A DNA stretch of 5,528 bases from Roseiarcus sp. (GTDB lineage: Bacteria > Pseudomonadota > Alphaproteobacteria > Rhizobiales > Beijerinckiaceae): contig JASLHV010000054.1 of the NCBI GenBank assembly GCA_030153205.1, forward strand, positions 1 through 5,528, given 5' to 3'. The notes under the pieces were generated by a model. It was not told the DNA's origin. It did no database searches and was given only the letters and a program-made list of their open reading frames with translations. Numbering within the stretch: the first letter of the stretch is position 1; the number at the start of each line of letters is the position of its first letter. Below, piece after piece: positions 1-5,384 of the stretch. The translations under genes were made by a program, and so were the position numbers.

Positions 1-10
1 CATTCATGCG

Positions 11-883
11 GTGCGGCAATTCGTCACGCACGCTTCGCGGCTGCCGTACGTTCTCGCCGTTGCGCTCTTCTTCCTTGGGGCCGGACCCACGGCCGCGCAG
101 GAGTCAGGTTCTCTCGAACTTGTCGACCCCGAAGTTTTTCGCGCTTGCGGCGATCCACGCAACCTGCCTTTCTCGAATGAGAAAGGCGAAGGCTTTGAAA
201 ATAAGCTCGCCGAGCTTTTCGCGGCGAAACTCGGCAAGAAACTTCGTTATACATATTTCCCGCAAGCGACGGGTTTTGTCAGACAGACATTGGGCGCCCA
301 TCATTGCGACGTGATTATGGGTTTCCCGCAAGGCGACGACCTCGCACAGGGGACCATTCCCTACTATCGAACGTCTTATGCGTTGGTGTTTAAACCCGGG
401 ACTGGCCTCGAAGGGGTCGTTTCGTTGAACGACCCAAAGCTCAAAGACAAACGGATAGGGCTGGTCGCGGGGACGCCGCCAAGCACTAATATGGCGATCA
501 ACGGCCTCATGAGCCACGCCAAGCCTTATCCGCTGATGATCGACACGCGATTGGATTCGTCGGCTCAAGCGATGATCGACGATCTTACGCGCGGCGACAT
601 CGATTGCGGAATTTTGTGGGGCCCCATGGCTGGGTACTATGCGCTGCGGACAACGCCGCCTCTCGCCCTGACCTCGCTCGTCAAGGAGACTTCGGGTCCG
701 CCAATGATCTATCGGATCGGAATGGCGGTACGCCAATCTGATCAGGAGTTCAAACGCGTCCTCAACAAATTGATCGCCGATAACCAGGAGGAGATTAATA
801 AGCTGCTGATCAGCTACGGCGTCCCGTTGCTTGATGAGGCCAATGCGCCGATCACTGCGGACAATTTGTCGCAGAAACCATGA
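11..883 (+). CDS. xoxJ: XoxJ/MxaJ-type periplasmic solute-binding-like protein of a quinoprotein methanol dehydrogenase system
   Basis: This 290-residue protein resembles the extracellular solute-binding fold used by XoxJ and MxaJ, which assist PQQ-dependent methanol dehydrogenases in the periplasm rather than import a solute. A signal peptide is visible: a basic start, hydrophobic residues about 13-24, and a likely cleavage after the PTAAQ stretch near residue 30. The family signature follows: ACGDPRNLPFSNEKGEGFE at residues 45-63, RYTYFPQATGFVRQTL at 79-94, then HCDVIMGFPQG and PYYRTSYALVF. Cys46 and Cys99 are present, with another Cys in the GDIDCGILWGP segment. The GTG start at 11 gives a sensible signal peptide, but the reading frame stays open to the left edge and no ribosome site is visible, so the true start could be upstream. 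Its stop overlaps the next start (ATGA). XoxJ is preferred to MxaJ because a CXXXCW gene follows instead of mxaG/mxaI; the dehydrogenase gene itself is outside the window. Confidence 0.85.
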   Translation: MRQFVTHASRLPYVLAVALFFLGAGPTAAQESGSLELVDPEVFRACGDPRNLPFSNEKGEGFENKLAELFAAKLGKKLRYTYFPQATGFVRQTLGAHHCDVIMGFPQGDDLAQGTIPYYRTSYALVFKPGTGLEGVVSLNDPKLKDKRIGLVAGTPPSTNMAINGLMSHAKPYPLMIDTRLDSSAQAMIDDLTRGDIDCGILWGPMAGYYALRTTPPLALTSLVKETSGPPMIYRIGMAVRQSDQEFKRVLNKLIADNQEEINKLLISYGVPLLDEANAPITADNLSQKP

Positions 884-1452
884 GCGACGTCGCGGCGGTC
901 GGGTTCTTCGTTCTTCTTTTTGTCTGCGCTAACGCCCCTGCGGCGCAGGACGCCGATGACATGGTCGCGGAGCCCGAGGCCTATCGGCTTGAGGATTATC
1001 GTGCGCCGACGCCGGCAACGCTGCGCGGGGCGAAGGTTTTGTCCACTGAAGAGGCAGCCACGATTTGGCGCGCGCACGGGGCTGCGTTTGTCGATGTTCT
1101 GCCTCAAGCCCCTCGCCCCAAGGGTCTACCTTCGGGTACTTTATGGCGAGATAAACCGCGTCTCGACATTCCGGGCGGGGTCTGGCTGCCGGACACTGGG
1201 TATGGCGAGTTGGCTCCGGTGACCCTTGACTACTTCGTCCGAGGTCTGGAAAAAGTCACGAGCGGCGATCGCTCAAAACTACTCGTCTTCTATTGTCAGG
1301 CGAATTGCTGGATGTCATGGAACGCGGCGAAGCGCGCTCTTTCGCGCGGCTACCTCAACGTCGACTGGTATCGCGAAGGAACAGATGGGTGGTCAGCCGC
1401 AGGACTGCCGTTACAAAACGCTACCCCCGAGCCAAGGCCGGACGACCCTTAG
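880..1452 (+). CDS. PQQ-dependent catabolism-associated CXXXCW protein (rhodanese-like, exported)
   Basis: This 190-residue protein matches the family named PQQ-dependent catabolism-associated CXXCW motif protein, found beside PQQ alcohol dehydrogenase genes and proposed to have a redox role. The N-terminus (hydrophobic residues about 4-20, then APAAQ) reads as a signal peptide, so the protein is probably periplasmic. The core resembles a rhodanese fold: FVDVLPQAPRPKGLP at about 70-84, IPGGVWLPDTGYGEL at 97-111, and the active-site-like segment FYCQANCWMSWNAAKRAL with Cys139, Cys143 and Trp144. The spacing is C-x3-C-W, the usual form in this family despite its name. The GTDGWSAAGLPL ending is also typical. 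The start overlaps the xoxJ stop by four bases and lacks a clear Shine-Dalgarno sequence, which points to translational coupling. Exact biochemical function is unknown; redox relay or maturation of the dehydrogenase/cytochrome system is an inference. Confidence 0.85.
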   Translation: MSDVAAVGFFVLLFVCANAPAAQDADDMVAEPEAYRLEDYRAPTPATLRGAKVLSTEEAATIWRAHGAAFVDVLPQAPRPKGLPSGTLWRDKPRLDIPGGVWLPDTGYGELAPVTLDYFVRGLEKVTSGDRSKLLVFYCQANCWMSWNAAKRALSRGYLNVDWYREGTDGWSAAGLPLQNATPEPRPDDP

Positions 1453-1466
1453 CCATCCTCTCGTTT

Positions 1467-2084
1467 TCATTGGGCGTTCGCCGCATCCTGAATCAGGTGC
1501 GACAAATCAAATAGACGCTTTTCAATCAACGTCGGCACCTCGCAAACATAGTTAAGCGAGAGCTTTCGATCTTCGAATATCCGCGTCTCCCAGGCAAGCT
1601 GACTAGCGAGCTTGTCTGCCTCGGCTTGATCGCCCCCCGACTGGTCTTCGGACGCCTGCATCTTCCGAGTCTTCTCGCGAATGTCTTCGGCCATTTCCCT
1701 TTCTTTGTGAGAGAAACGCTCGATGCCGCTCATAACCTCGCTGCGCTGCGCATTGAGCATGGAGAAAAGCCCGGCAAAGAGCGTGATGGCTCGCGCCTGC
1801 CTGACATCCGCAGGTCCGGCGATAAAATCGCCAATCAGCTTTTGCGCTTCGCTCATCGACGTGCGGCGCGCCGCCAACCGAGCGATGATATCTGCAATAT
1901 TCGGATCGTCAGACGGCGCCTTCTCAAGGCTTGCTATCGAGGGTCCGCTCCATACGCTCGCGACTGAGATTTCCGGTACTTTCAGTTGCTGGCATGGCCA
2001 GTCGGGATAACGAGGGTCCACCGCCACCGCGGGTTCCACGCGCAAAAGGATCACAAGCGCCAAGCCGATCGATATCTTCCGCAT
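1467..2084 (-). CDS. exported two-cysteine protein of unknown function, next to methanol-oxidation genes
   Basis: I cannot assign a named family to this 205-residue protein. It begins with a short signal peptide (MRKISIGLALVILL, then a c-region ending in AVA near residue 21), so it is probably periplasmic. The mature protein opens with DPRYPDWPCQQLKVPEIS, followed by a W-S-G-P segment. A helix-rich, charged middle (about 100-165, with many E, K, R and Q) could form a coiled coil. The C-terminus carries LNYVCEVPTLIEKRLFDL. Only two cysteines occur, Cys31 and Cys181, one at each end, so a disulfide joining the ends is possible. The ATG start is supported by a GGAGG ribosome site (CCTCC at 2091-2095 on the plus strand) six bases upstream. 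It is convergent with the CXXXCW gene, 14 bases away, and divergent from the MfnB-FolB gene. A role in PQQ-dependent methanol oxidation is suggested only by context. Confidence 0.8.
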   Translation of the reverse strand: MRKISIGLALVILLRVEPAVAVDPRYPDWPCQQLKVPEISVASVWSGPSIASLEKAPSDDPNIADIIARLAARRTSMSEAQKLIGDFIAGPADVRQARAITLFAGLFSMLNAQRSEVMSGIERFSHKEREMAEDIREKTRKMQASEDQSGGDQAEADKLASQLAWETRIFEDRKLSLNYVCEVPTLIEKRLFDLSHLIQDAANAQ

Positions 2085-2090
2085 TGCGCG

Positions 2091-2095
2091 CCTCC
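2091..2095 (-). promoter_or_regulatory. Shine-Dalgarno site of the two-cysteine protein gene
   Basis: On the minus strand this reads GGAGG, six bases before the ATG at 2084. It fixes that start and argues against upstream extensions of the frame. Confidence 0.75.
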
Positions 2096-2119
2096 GAAGG
2101 AAGGCAATTCATTGGTTTC

Positions 2120-2147
2120 AATCTATCGCAAGCCGACGTGCGCGCAA
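2120..2147 (-). promoter_or_regulatory. possible weak promoter for the two-cysteine protein gene
   Basis: On the minus strand TTGCGC (2147-2142) is separated by 16 bases from TAGATT (2125-2120). The matches to the sigma70 consensus are only 3/6 and 4/6. The position, about 36 bases before the start codon, is sensible, but sites this weak arise by chance. Confidence 0.25.
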
Positions 2148-2163
2148 AACGAAGTGTCGCCCC

Positions 2164-2191
2164 TTGTCAGAAAAATGCGGCCTCCTATAGT
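2164..2191 (+). promoter_or_regulatory. sigma70-like promoter of the MfnB-FolB gene
   Basis: TTGTCA at 2164-2169 and TATAGT at 2186-2191 each match the sigma70 consensus at five of six positions, with a 16-base spacer. Transcription would begin near 2198. That leaves an untranslated leader of about 28 bases before the TTG at 2226, and it places the alternative ATG at 2175 inside the promoter, upstream of the transcript. This is the best promoter in the window. Confidence 0.6.
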
Positions 2192-2213
2192 CGAAAAGTA
2201 TTCGTTTTGCGTT

Positions 2214-2217
2214 GAGG
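2214..2217 (+). promoter_or_regulatory. Shine-Dalgarno site supporting a TTG start
   Basis: GAGG lies eight bases before the TTG at 2226. The in-frame ATG at 2175 has no comparable purine-rich site before it (the preceding bases are TTGTCAGAAAA). With the promoter at 2164-2191 this selects the TTG as the start. Confidence 0.55.
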
Positions 2218-2225
2218 ATCGTGAT

Positions 2226-3407
2226 TTGACCGGGTTTCTCGCGAGCGTCTCGAACGGCGACGAAGCTTCGATCGCCTGCGAGCAAGGCGCGGATTTCATC
2301 GACGCAAAGGATCCAAGCCGCGGCGCTCTTGGCGCTTTACATCCCGACGCCGTGCGGCAGATCGTCGCCGCAGTGGCCGATCGAGCGCCAATCAGCGCCG
2401 TTGCCGGCGATTTGCCCATGGAGCCCGACATCATTCGCGCCGCTGCTGAAGCGCTTTGCGATACTGGGATCGACTATCTCAAAGTAGGCTTATTCCCCGG
2501 CCCGCAGCGCGAGGCTTGTATCGAGGCGTTGGCGCCGCTCGCCATGCGGATCAAATTGATCGGCGTGATGTTCGCGGATCTCGACGTCGACATCAACTTG
2601 ATTCCGCTCATGCGCCAAGTCGGCTTCGCCGGCGTCATGATCGATACAGCGGAAAAGAACGGCAAGCGTTTGCTCGATTATTGTGATCTCACGGCTTTGC
2701 TACAATTCGTTGAGACGGCGCAGGCCCGACAACTTCTGGCCGGGCTCGCCGGCTCGCTCGAACCTCCCGATATTCCGCGCTTGCTCAGCCTGTCTCCCGA
2801 CTTTCTGGGTTTTCGCGGCGCCCTTTGTGATGGGAAGGGGCGCTTGGGCGTTATCAGTTCAGAAGCGACCGCTTTGGTTCGTGCGCTGATTCCGCGCAAA
2901 AAGATCGGTGACGTTGAAGAGCGAAGCATGTCGCGCGTGGATTACGGCTTGTTGGCCGCGCAGTGCTTTTCTAATGATCCTCGCAAAGGTTCAGGAGCGA
3001 CTGAGCGCATATTCGTGCGCGACTTTGTGCTGTCGGCGCGGATCGGCGCCTACGCAAGCGAGCAGACGAAACCTCAGCGCATTCGCTTTAATGTCGACAT
3101 CGACATCAAGCGTCTGGACCATGTCGCCAAAGATATGCGCGACGTTTTTTCTTACGACATCGTGACTGACGGTATAGCATTAATCCTTGCGGCTGGACAT
3201 ATTGCGCTCATTGAGACGTTGGCTGAACAGGTGGCGGCGATGGCGCTCGCCCATCCGCGCGTCTTTCGAGTCACGGTGCGAGTCGAAAAGCTCGACGTCG
3301 GGCCGGGGAGCGTGGGCGTCGAAATTGTGCGCGAACGCGCAACAGAAGCGAGTGAAGTACTTCGCCGTTTTCCGGGTTCGGCGCCAGCAGCGAAGCGCGT
3401 CCCTTGA
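2226..3407 (+). CDS. fused MfnB (4-(hydroxymethyl)-2-furancarboxaldehyde-phosphate synthase) and FolB (dihydroneopterin aldolase)
   Basis: From the TTG start this is a 393-residue two-domain cytoplasmic protein. Residues about 1-225 match MfnB, also called (5-formylfuran-3-yl)methyl phosphate synthase, which condenses two glyceraldehyde-3-phosphate molecules into the furan precursor of methanofuran. Visible motifs are FLASVSNGDEA, then GADFIDAKDPSRGALGA with Lys28 (matching the Schiff-base Lys27 of the Methanocaldococcus enzyme), YLKVGL with Lys86, DTAEKNGKRLLDY at 140-152 with Lys144/Lys147, and GFRGALC at 195-201. Residues about 259-371 match FolB, which splits dihydroneopterin to 6-hydroxymethyl-dihydropterin and glycolaldehyde, a step shared by folate and methanopterin synthesis. 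IGAYASEQ (Glu279), SYDIV (Tyr310), LIETLAEQVA (Glu330) and VEKLDVGPGSVGVEI (Lys355) keep the expected catalytic residues. The start is chosen from the GAGG site, the promoter position and the domain beginning; ATG at 2175 would add 17 residues. An in-frame ATG at 2928 might yield FolB alone. Both domains look intact. Confidence 0.85.
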   Translation: MTGFLASVSNGDEASIACEQGADFIDAKDPSRGALGALHPDAVRQIVAAVADRAPISAVAGDLPMEPDIIRAAAEALCDTGIDYLKVGLFPGPQREACIEALAPLAMRIKLIGVMFADLDVDINLIPLMRQVGFAGVMIDTAEKNGKRLLDYCDLTALLQFVETAQARQLLAGLAGSLEPPDIPRLLSLSPDFLGFRGALCDGKGRLGVISSEATALVRALIPRKKIGDVEERSMSRVDYGLLAAQCFSNDPRKGSGATERIFVRDFVLSARIGAYASEQTKPQRIRFNVDIDIKRLDHVAKDMRDVFSYDIVTDGIALILAAGHIALIETLAEQVAAMALAHPRVFRVTVRVEKLDVGPGSVGVEIVRERATEASEVLRRFPGSAPAAKRVP

Positions 3408-3450
3408 TCAGTATCTACAGCGGATGAGGGCGACGCGCCTTCCCTTATTT
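3392..3450 (+). terminator. weak terminator-like inverted repeat after the MfnB-FolB gene
   Basis: GAAGCGCGTC (3392-3401) can pair with GACGCGCCTTC (3432-3442), giving ten base pairs with one bulged C around a loop of about 30 bases. A T-rich stretch, CCCTTATTT, follows. The long loop and short T-run make this a weak candidate. It spans the 37-base gap between two convergent genes and begins inside the fusion gene. Confidence 0.3.
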
Positions 3451-4668
3451 CACCAGTGGACACCCGCCCTGATCAATTGGCCGGAACGCCAAGTTCGCGG
3501 GAATCGTCTGGACAAGGTCATAGACGTCGTAGCGGCTCTTCGACGCTTGAGGCGATTTAACTTTAAAGACGTACATAGGATGCGTCGCGCGTCCGTCAGG
3601 CCGAATGACTACTTGTCCGAACAAGAGATCGTTGATCGGCGCGCTGCGCATCTGCGCGACGATTACATCGCCTGCGATCGTATTGGCGGCCTTCGCAGCG
3701 CGAAGATAGGCGAGCGTCGCCGAATAGGCGGCGGCCTGGTCCTCTGTCGGCATACGGCCACCCATGCGTTTGGCGAAGCGCTCGCTGAAGGCGCGCGTCG
3801 CGTCATTCATGTCCCAGTAGAACGCCTCGGACAGCATCAAACCTTGCGCCGTCGATAAGCCTAAAGCATCGATATCCGTGATTTGCAGGAATAGCGCCGC
3901 GAGCCTTCTATCTGAACCGAGCACTTGGAAATCGGCGGCTTGCCTGATGGCGTTGATCGCGTCCGCGCCAGTATCGGCGAGCGCGATGACCTTTGCGCCC
4001 GAGGCCTGAGCCTGCAGGAGATAGGAGCCGAAGTCCGTGACGCCGAGCGGGTGAGCGACCGAACCCACGACAGCGCCGCCCGCCTTTGCGATCGCTTCTC
4101 CGGCGTCACGCTGCAGAGCCTTACCGAGGGCATAGTCGAAACTTATGAAAAACCAAGTCGCGCCGCCCATTTTGGTGATCGCTCCGCCGACGGCATTGCC
4201 AAGCGCCCAAGTATCGAGCGCCCATTGGACTGTGGTCGGCTGACAGGCCTTCCCGGTGAGATCCGATGTTGCGGTGGCCGAGGCAAGCATGACGCGATTT
4301 TTTTCATGCATGAGAGAATTGACCGCGAGACCGACGCCGGAATTTGCGAGATCGACGATCGCGTCGACCCCTTCCTCGTCTAGCCAACGCCGCGCAATCG
4401 ACACGCCAAGATCAGGCTTGTTTTGATGATCCGCCGAGACGATCTCAACGGTAAGGTTGCCGGCCTCGGCTGCAAAATCTTCCGCGGCGAGTTGAGCGCC
4501 GACGAGCGAGCCCTTGCCGACCTGATCGGCGAAGGGACCGGAAAAATCACTCAACACCCCGATTTTGATTTTGTCGCCGGGAATTTGCGCCTGAGCTTGC
4601 GGATTGCCCGTCAACGCAAGGGCAATCACAATGGCAGCGTTTCGCAGTGCTTGAAAAAGCCGGCTCAT
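3445..4668 (-). CDS. LivK-like ABC transporter substrate-binding protein (periplasmic type 1 fold), orphan
   Basis: This 407-residue protein has the architecture of branched-chain amino acid type periplasmic binding proteins. A signal peptide is clear: MSRLFQALRN, a hydrophobic stretch about 11-20, and cleavage near AQAQ at 25-28. The family opening KIKIGVLSDFSGPFAD follows at about 33-48. Later segments include VDAIVDLANSGVGLAV (101-116), the hinge-like WFFISFDYALGKAL, DFGSYLLQAQASGAKVIAL, and the C-terminal VYDLVQTIPANLAFRPI. Two cysteines occur, Cys142 (GKACQPTT) and Cys403 (GGCPLVK). The ATG has a good ribosome site, AGGAG on the minus strand at about 4676-4680. No permease or ATPase gene lies nearby, so the ligand cannot be read from context. 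Relatives are often labelled amino acid or urea/amide binders, and some occur near PQQ-dependent dehydrogenase genes. It lies downstream of fae on the same strand across a 191-base gap, so co-transcription is possible but uncertain. Confidence 0.8.
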   Translation of the reverse strand: MSRLFQALRNAAIVIALALTGNPQAQAQIPGDKIKIGVLSDFSGPFADQVGKGSLVGAQLAAEDFAAEAGNLTVEIVSADHQNKPDLGVSIARRWLDEEGVDAIVDLANSGVGLAVNSLMHEKNRVMLASATATSDLTGKACQPTTVQWALDTWALGNAVGGAITKMGGATWFFISFDYALGKALQRDAGEAIAKAGGAVVGSVAHPLGVTDFGSYLLQAQASGAKVIALADTGADAINAIRQAADFQVLGSDRRLAALFLQITDIDALGLSTAQGLMLSEAFYWDMNDATRAFSERFAKRMGGRMPTEDQAAAYSATLAYLRAAKAANTIAGDVIVAQMRSAPINDLLFGQVVIRPDGRATHPMYVFKVKSPQASKSRYDVYDLVQTIPANLAFRPIDQGGCPLVK

Positions 4669-4675
4669 AAAATAC

Positions 4676-4680
4676 TCCTG
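4676..4680 (-). promoter_or_regulatory. Shine-Dalgarno site of the LivK-like gene
   Basis: Reads AGGAG on the minus strand, about seven bases before the ATG at 4668. It supports that start. Confidence 0.65.
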
Positions 4681-4803
4681 GCTCGCTGCGAAGATCGCCG
4701 ACTACCTCGAACGAATTGACGATCGGGTCGGCGAGCGCCGCGCGGGAAATTATTCGAAGAAGATACTTGGCGGCCCGAGCCGGACCGCAATTCGCATCAT
4801 TTC

Positions 4804-4831
4804 GCGGGGCTCGGATCGCGCCCGGCCCCGC
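4804..4831 (-). terminator. GC-rich hairpin 3' of fae (terminator-like, no U-tract)
   Basis: GCGGGGC (4804-4810) and GCCCCGC (4825-4831) form a perfect seven-pair stem with a 14-base loop, about 29 bases past the fae stop. On the fae transcript the stem is followed by GAAATGATGCGAA, with no run of U. It may slow or partly end transcription, or protect the 3' end of an abundant fae message, rather than act as a full intrinsic terminator. The rest of the 4669-4859 gap shows no gene. An AATAAT-like -10 element is possible on the minus strand near 4750, but no convincing -35 accompanies it. Confidence 0.4.
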
Positions 4832-4859
4832 TAATCGTTCGTCGATCTAAATTGGGCGT

Positions 4860-5372
4860 CTAAGCCGCTGCTCCGAACGGATGCTTGACGGAGTCGCGCT
4901 TCGAAGCGACTTCAGAAGCCTTTGGCTCGCCGCTCACCGCACGCGCTATCGCCTCCTTCACCGCACGATAGTTGTAGTCCTGGATCTTCTTGTCGTCCGC
5001 GGCTTCCCAATGAATGAAGACCCCAACGCAGATGAAAAGATTGTCCGCCTCGTCCGCCGGGATGACGCCCTCCGCAACGCTATCGGCGACCGCCTTCGCA
5101 ACGCCATATTGCGCCGGACCAAACATCTGAACCGCTTGCTTGGCGCCCTTGATCGTCACCTTGTTGAACATGACCGTCGACGGCTTGGCCATCAGATTCG
5201 GCGTCAAAACCGCAAGCAACGACGTAAACCCGTCCTTGTTGTTCGTCAGGCAATTCACAAATGCCGTTTCCGCCGAACTTCCCCGCGGACCAATCAAAAG
5301 ATCAATATGGGCGACTTCATTGCCATCGCCCACAAGCGACTCGCCAACACATAATTTATCGATTTTCGCCAT
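4860..5372 (-). CDS. fae: formaldehyde-activating enzyme (Fae)
   Basis: Fae speeds the condensation of formaldehyde with tetrahydromethanopterin to methylene-H4MPT in the cytoplasm, the entry step of the H4MPT-linked formaldehyde oxidation pathway. The 170-residue length is standard for Fae, with no fused Hps domain. Conserved segments cover nearly the whole protein: VGDGNEVAHIDLLIGPRG with the proposed catalytic His at residue 22 here, then SSAETAF, NNKDGFTSLLAVLTPNL, STVMFNKVTI, QAVQMFGPAQYGVAKAV, GVIPADEADNLFICVG and FIHWEAADDKKIQDYNY. The C-terminal EPKASEV...KHPFGAAA also resembles alphaproteobacterial Fae. The ATG has a strong ribosome site (GGGAGG on the minus strand, six bases away), fitting a highly expressed protein. 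The LivK-like gene follows on the same strand beyond a hairpin. This looks like a true Fae rather than a divergent Fae2/Fae3 homologue. Confidence 0.97.
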   Translation of the reverse strand: MAKIDKLCVGESLVGDGNEVAHIDLLIGPRGSSAETAFVNCLTNNKDGFTSLLAVLTPNLMAKPSTVMFNKVTIKGAKQAVQMFGPAQYGVAKAVADSVAEGVIPADEADNLFICVGVFIHWEAADDKKIQDYNYRAVKEAIARAVSGEPKASEVASKRDSVKHPFGAAA

Positions 5373-5378
5373 AGCTCG

Positions 5379-5384
5379 CCTCCC
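5379..5384 (-). promoter_or_regulatory. strong Shine-Dalgarno site of fae
   Basis: GGGAGG on the minus strand lies six bases before the fae ATG, a near-ideal site that fixes the start. Confidence 0.8.

Noticed and set aside
6..314. ATG at 6 as a start in the left-edge region
   Set aside because: It is in a different frame from xoxJ and gives an Arg/Ser-rich shadow peptide that stops at 314.
104..736. 210-codon minus-strand open frame
   Set aside because: Lies antisense within xoxJ, is rich in Arg and His as expected of a shadow frame, and has no recognisable motif.
11..883. Assignment as mxaJ
   Set aside because: XoxJ and MxaJ are close homologues, but the coupled downstream CXXXCW gene and absence of mxaG/mxaI fit a xox-type or other PQQ dehydrogenase locus better; the upstream dehydrogenase would settle it.
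1453..1466. Terminator between the convergent CXXXCW and two-cysteine genes
   Set aside because: The gap is only 14 bases and I see no stem-loop; a short TTTT occurs but without a preceding GC stem.
1986..2225. Longer N-terminal extension of the MfnB-FolB frame starting at ATG 1986
   Set aside because: It runs antisense through the start of the two-cysteine protein gene, reads as low-quality protein (HRHRGFHAQKDHKRQ) and precedes the promoter; the MfnB domain begins at about 2226.
3187..3858. 223-codon plus-strand open frame
   Set aside because: Overlaps the FolB end in another frame and then runs antisense to the LivK-like gene; its composition is Arg-rich shadow sequence.
3925..4383. 152-codon plus-strand open frame
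   Set aside because: Antisense shadow of the LivK-like gene, whose protein is a clear family match.
4881..5354. 157-codon plus-strand open frame
   Set aside because: Antisense shadow of fae, which is an unambiguous match over its full length; the opposite frame is Arg-rich without motifs.
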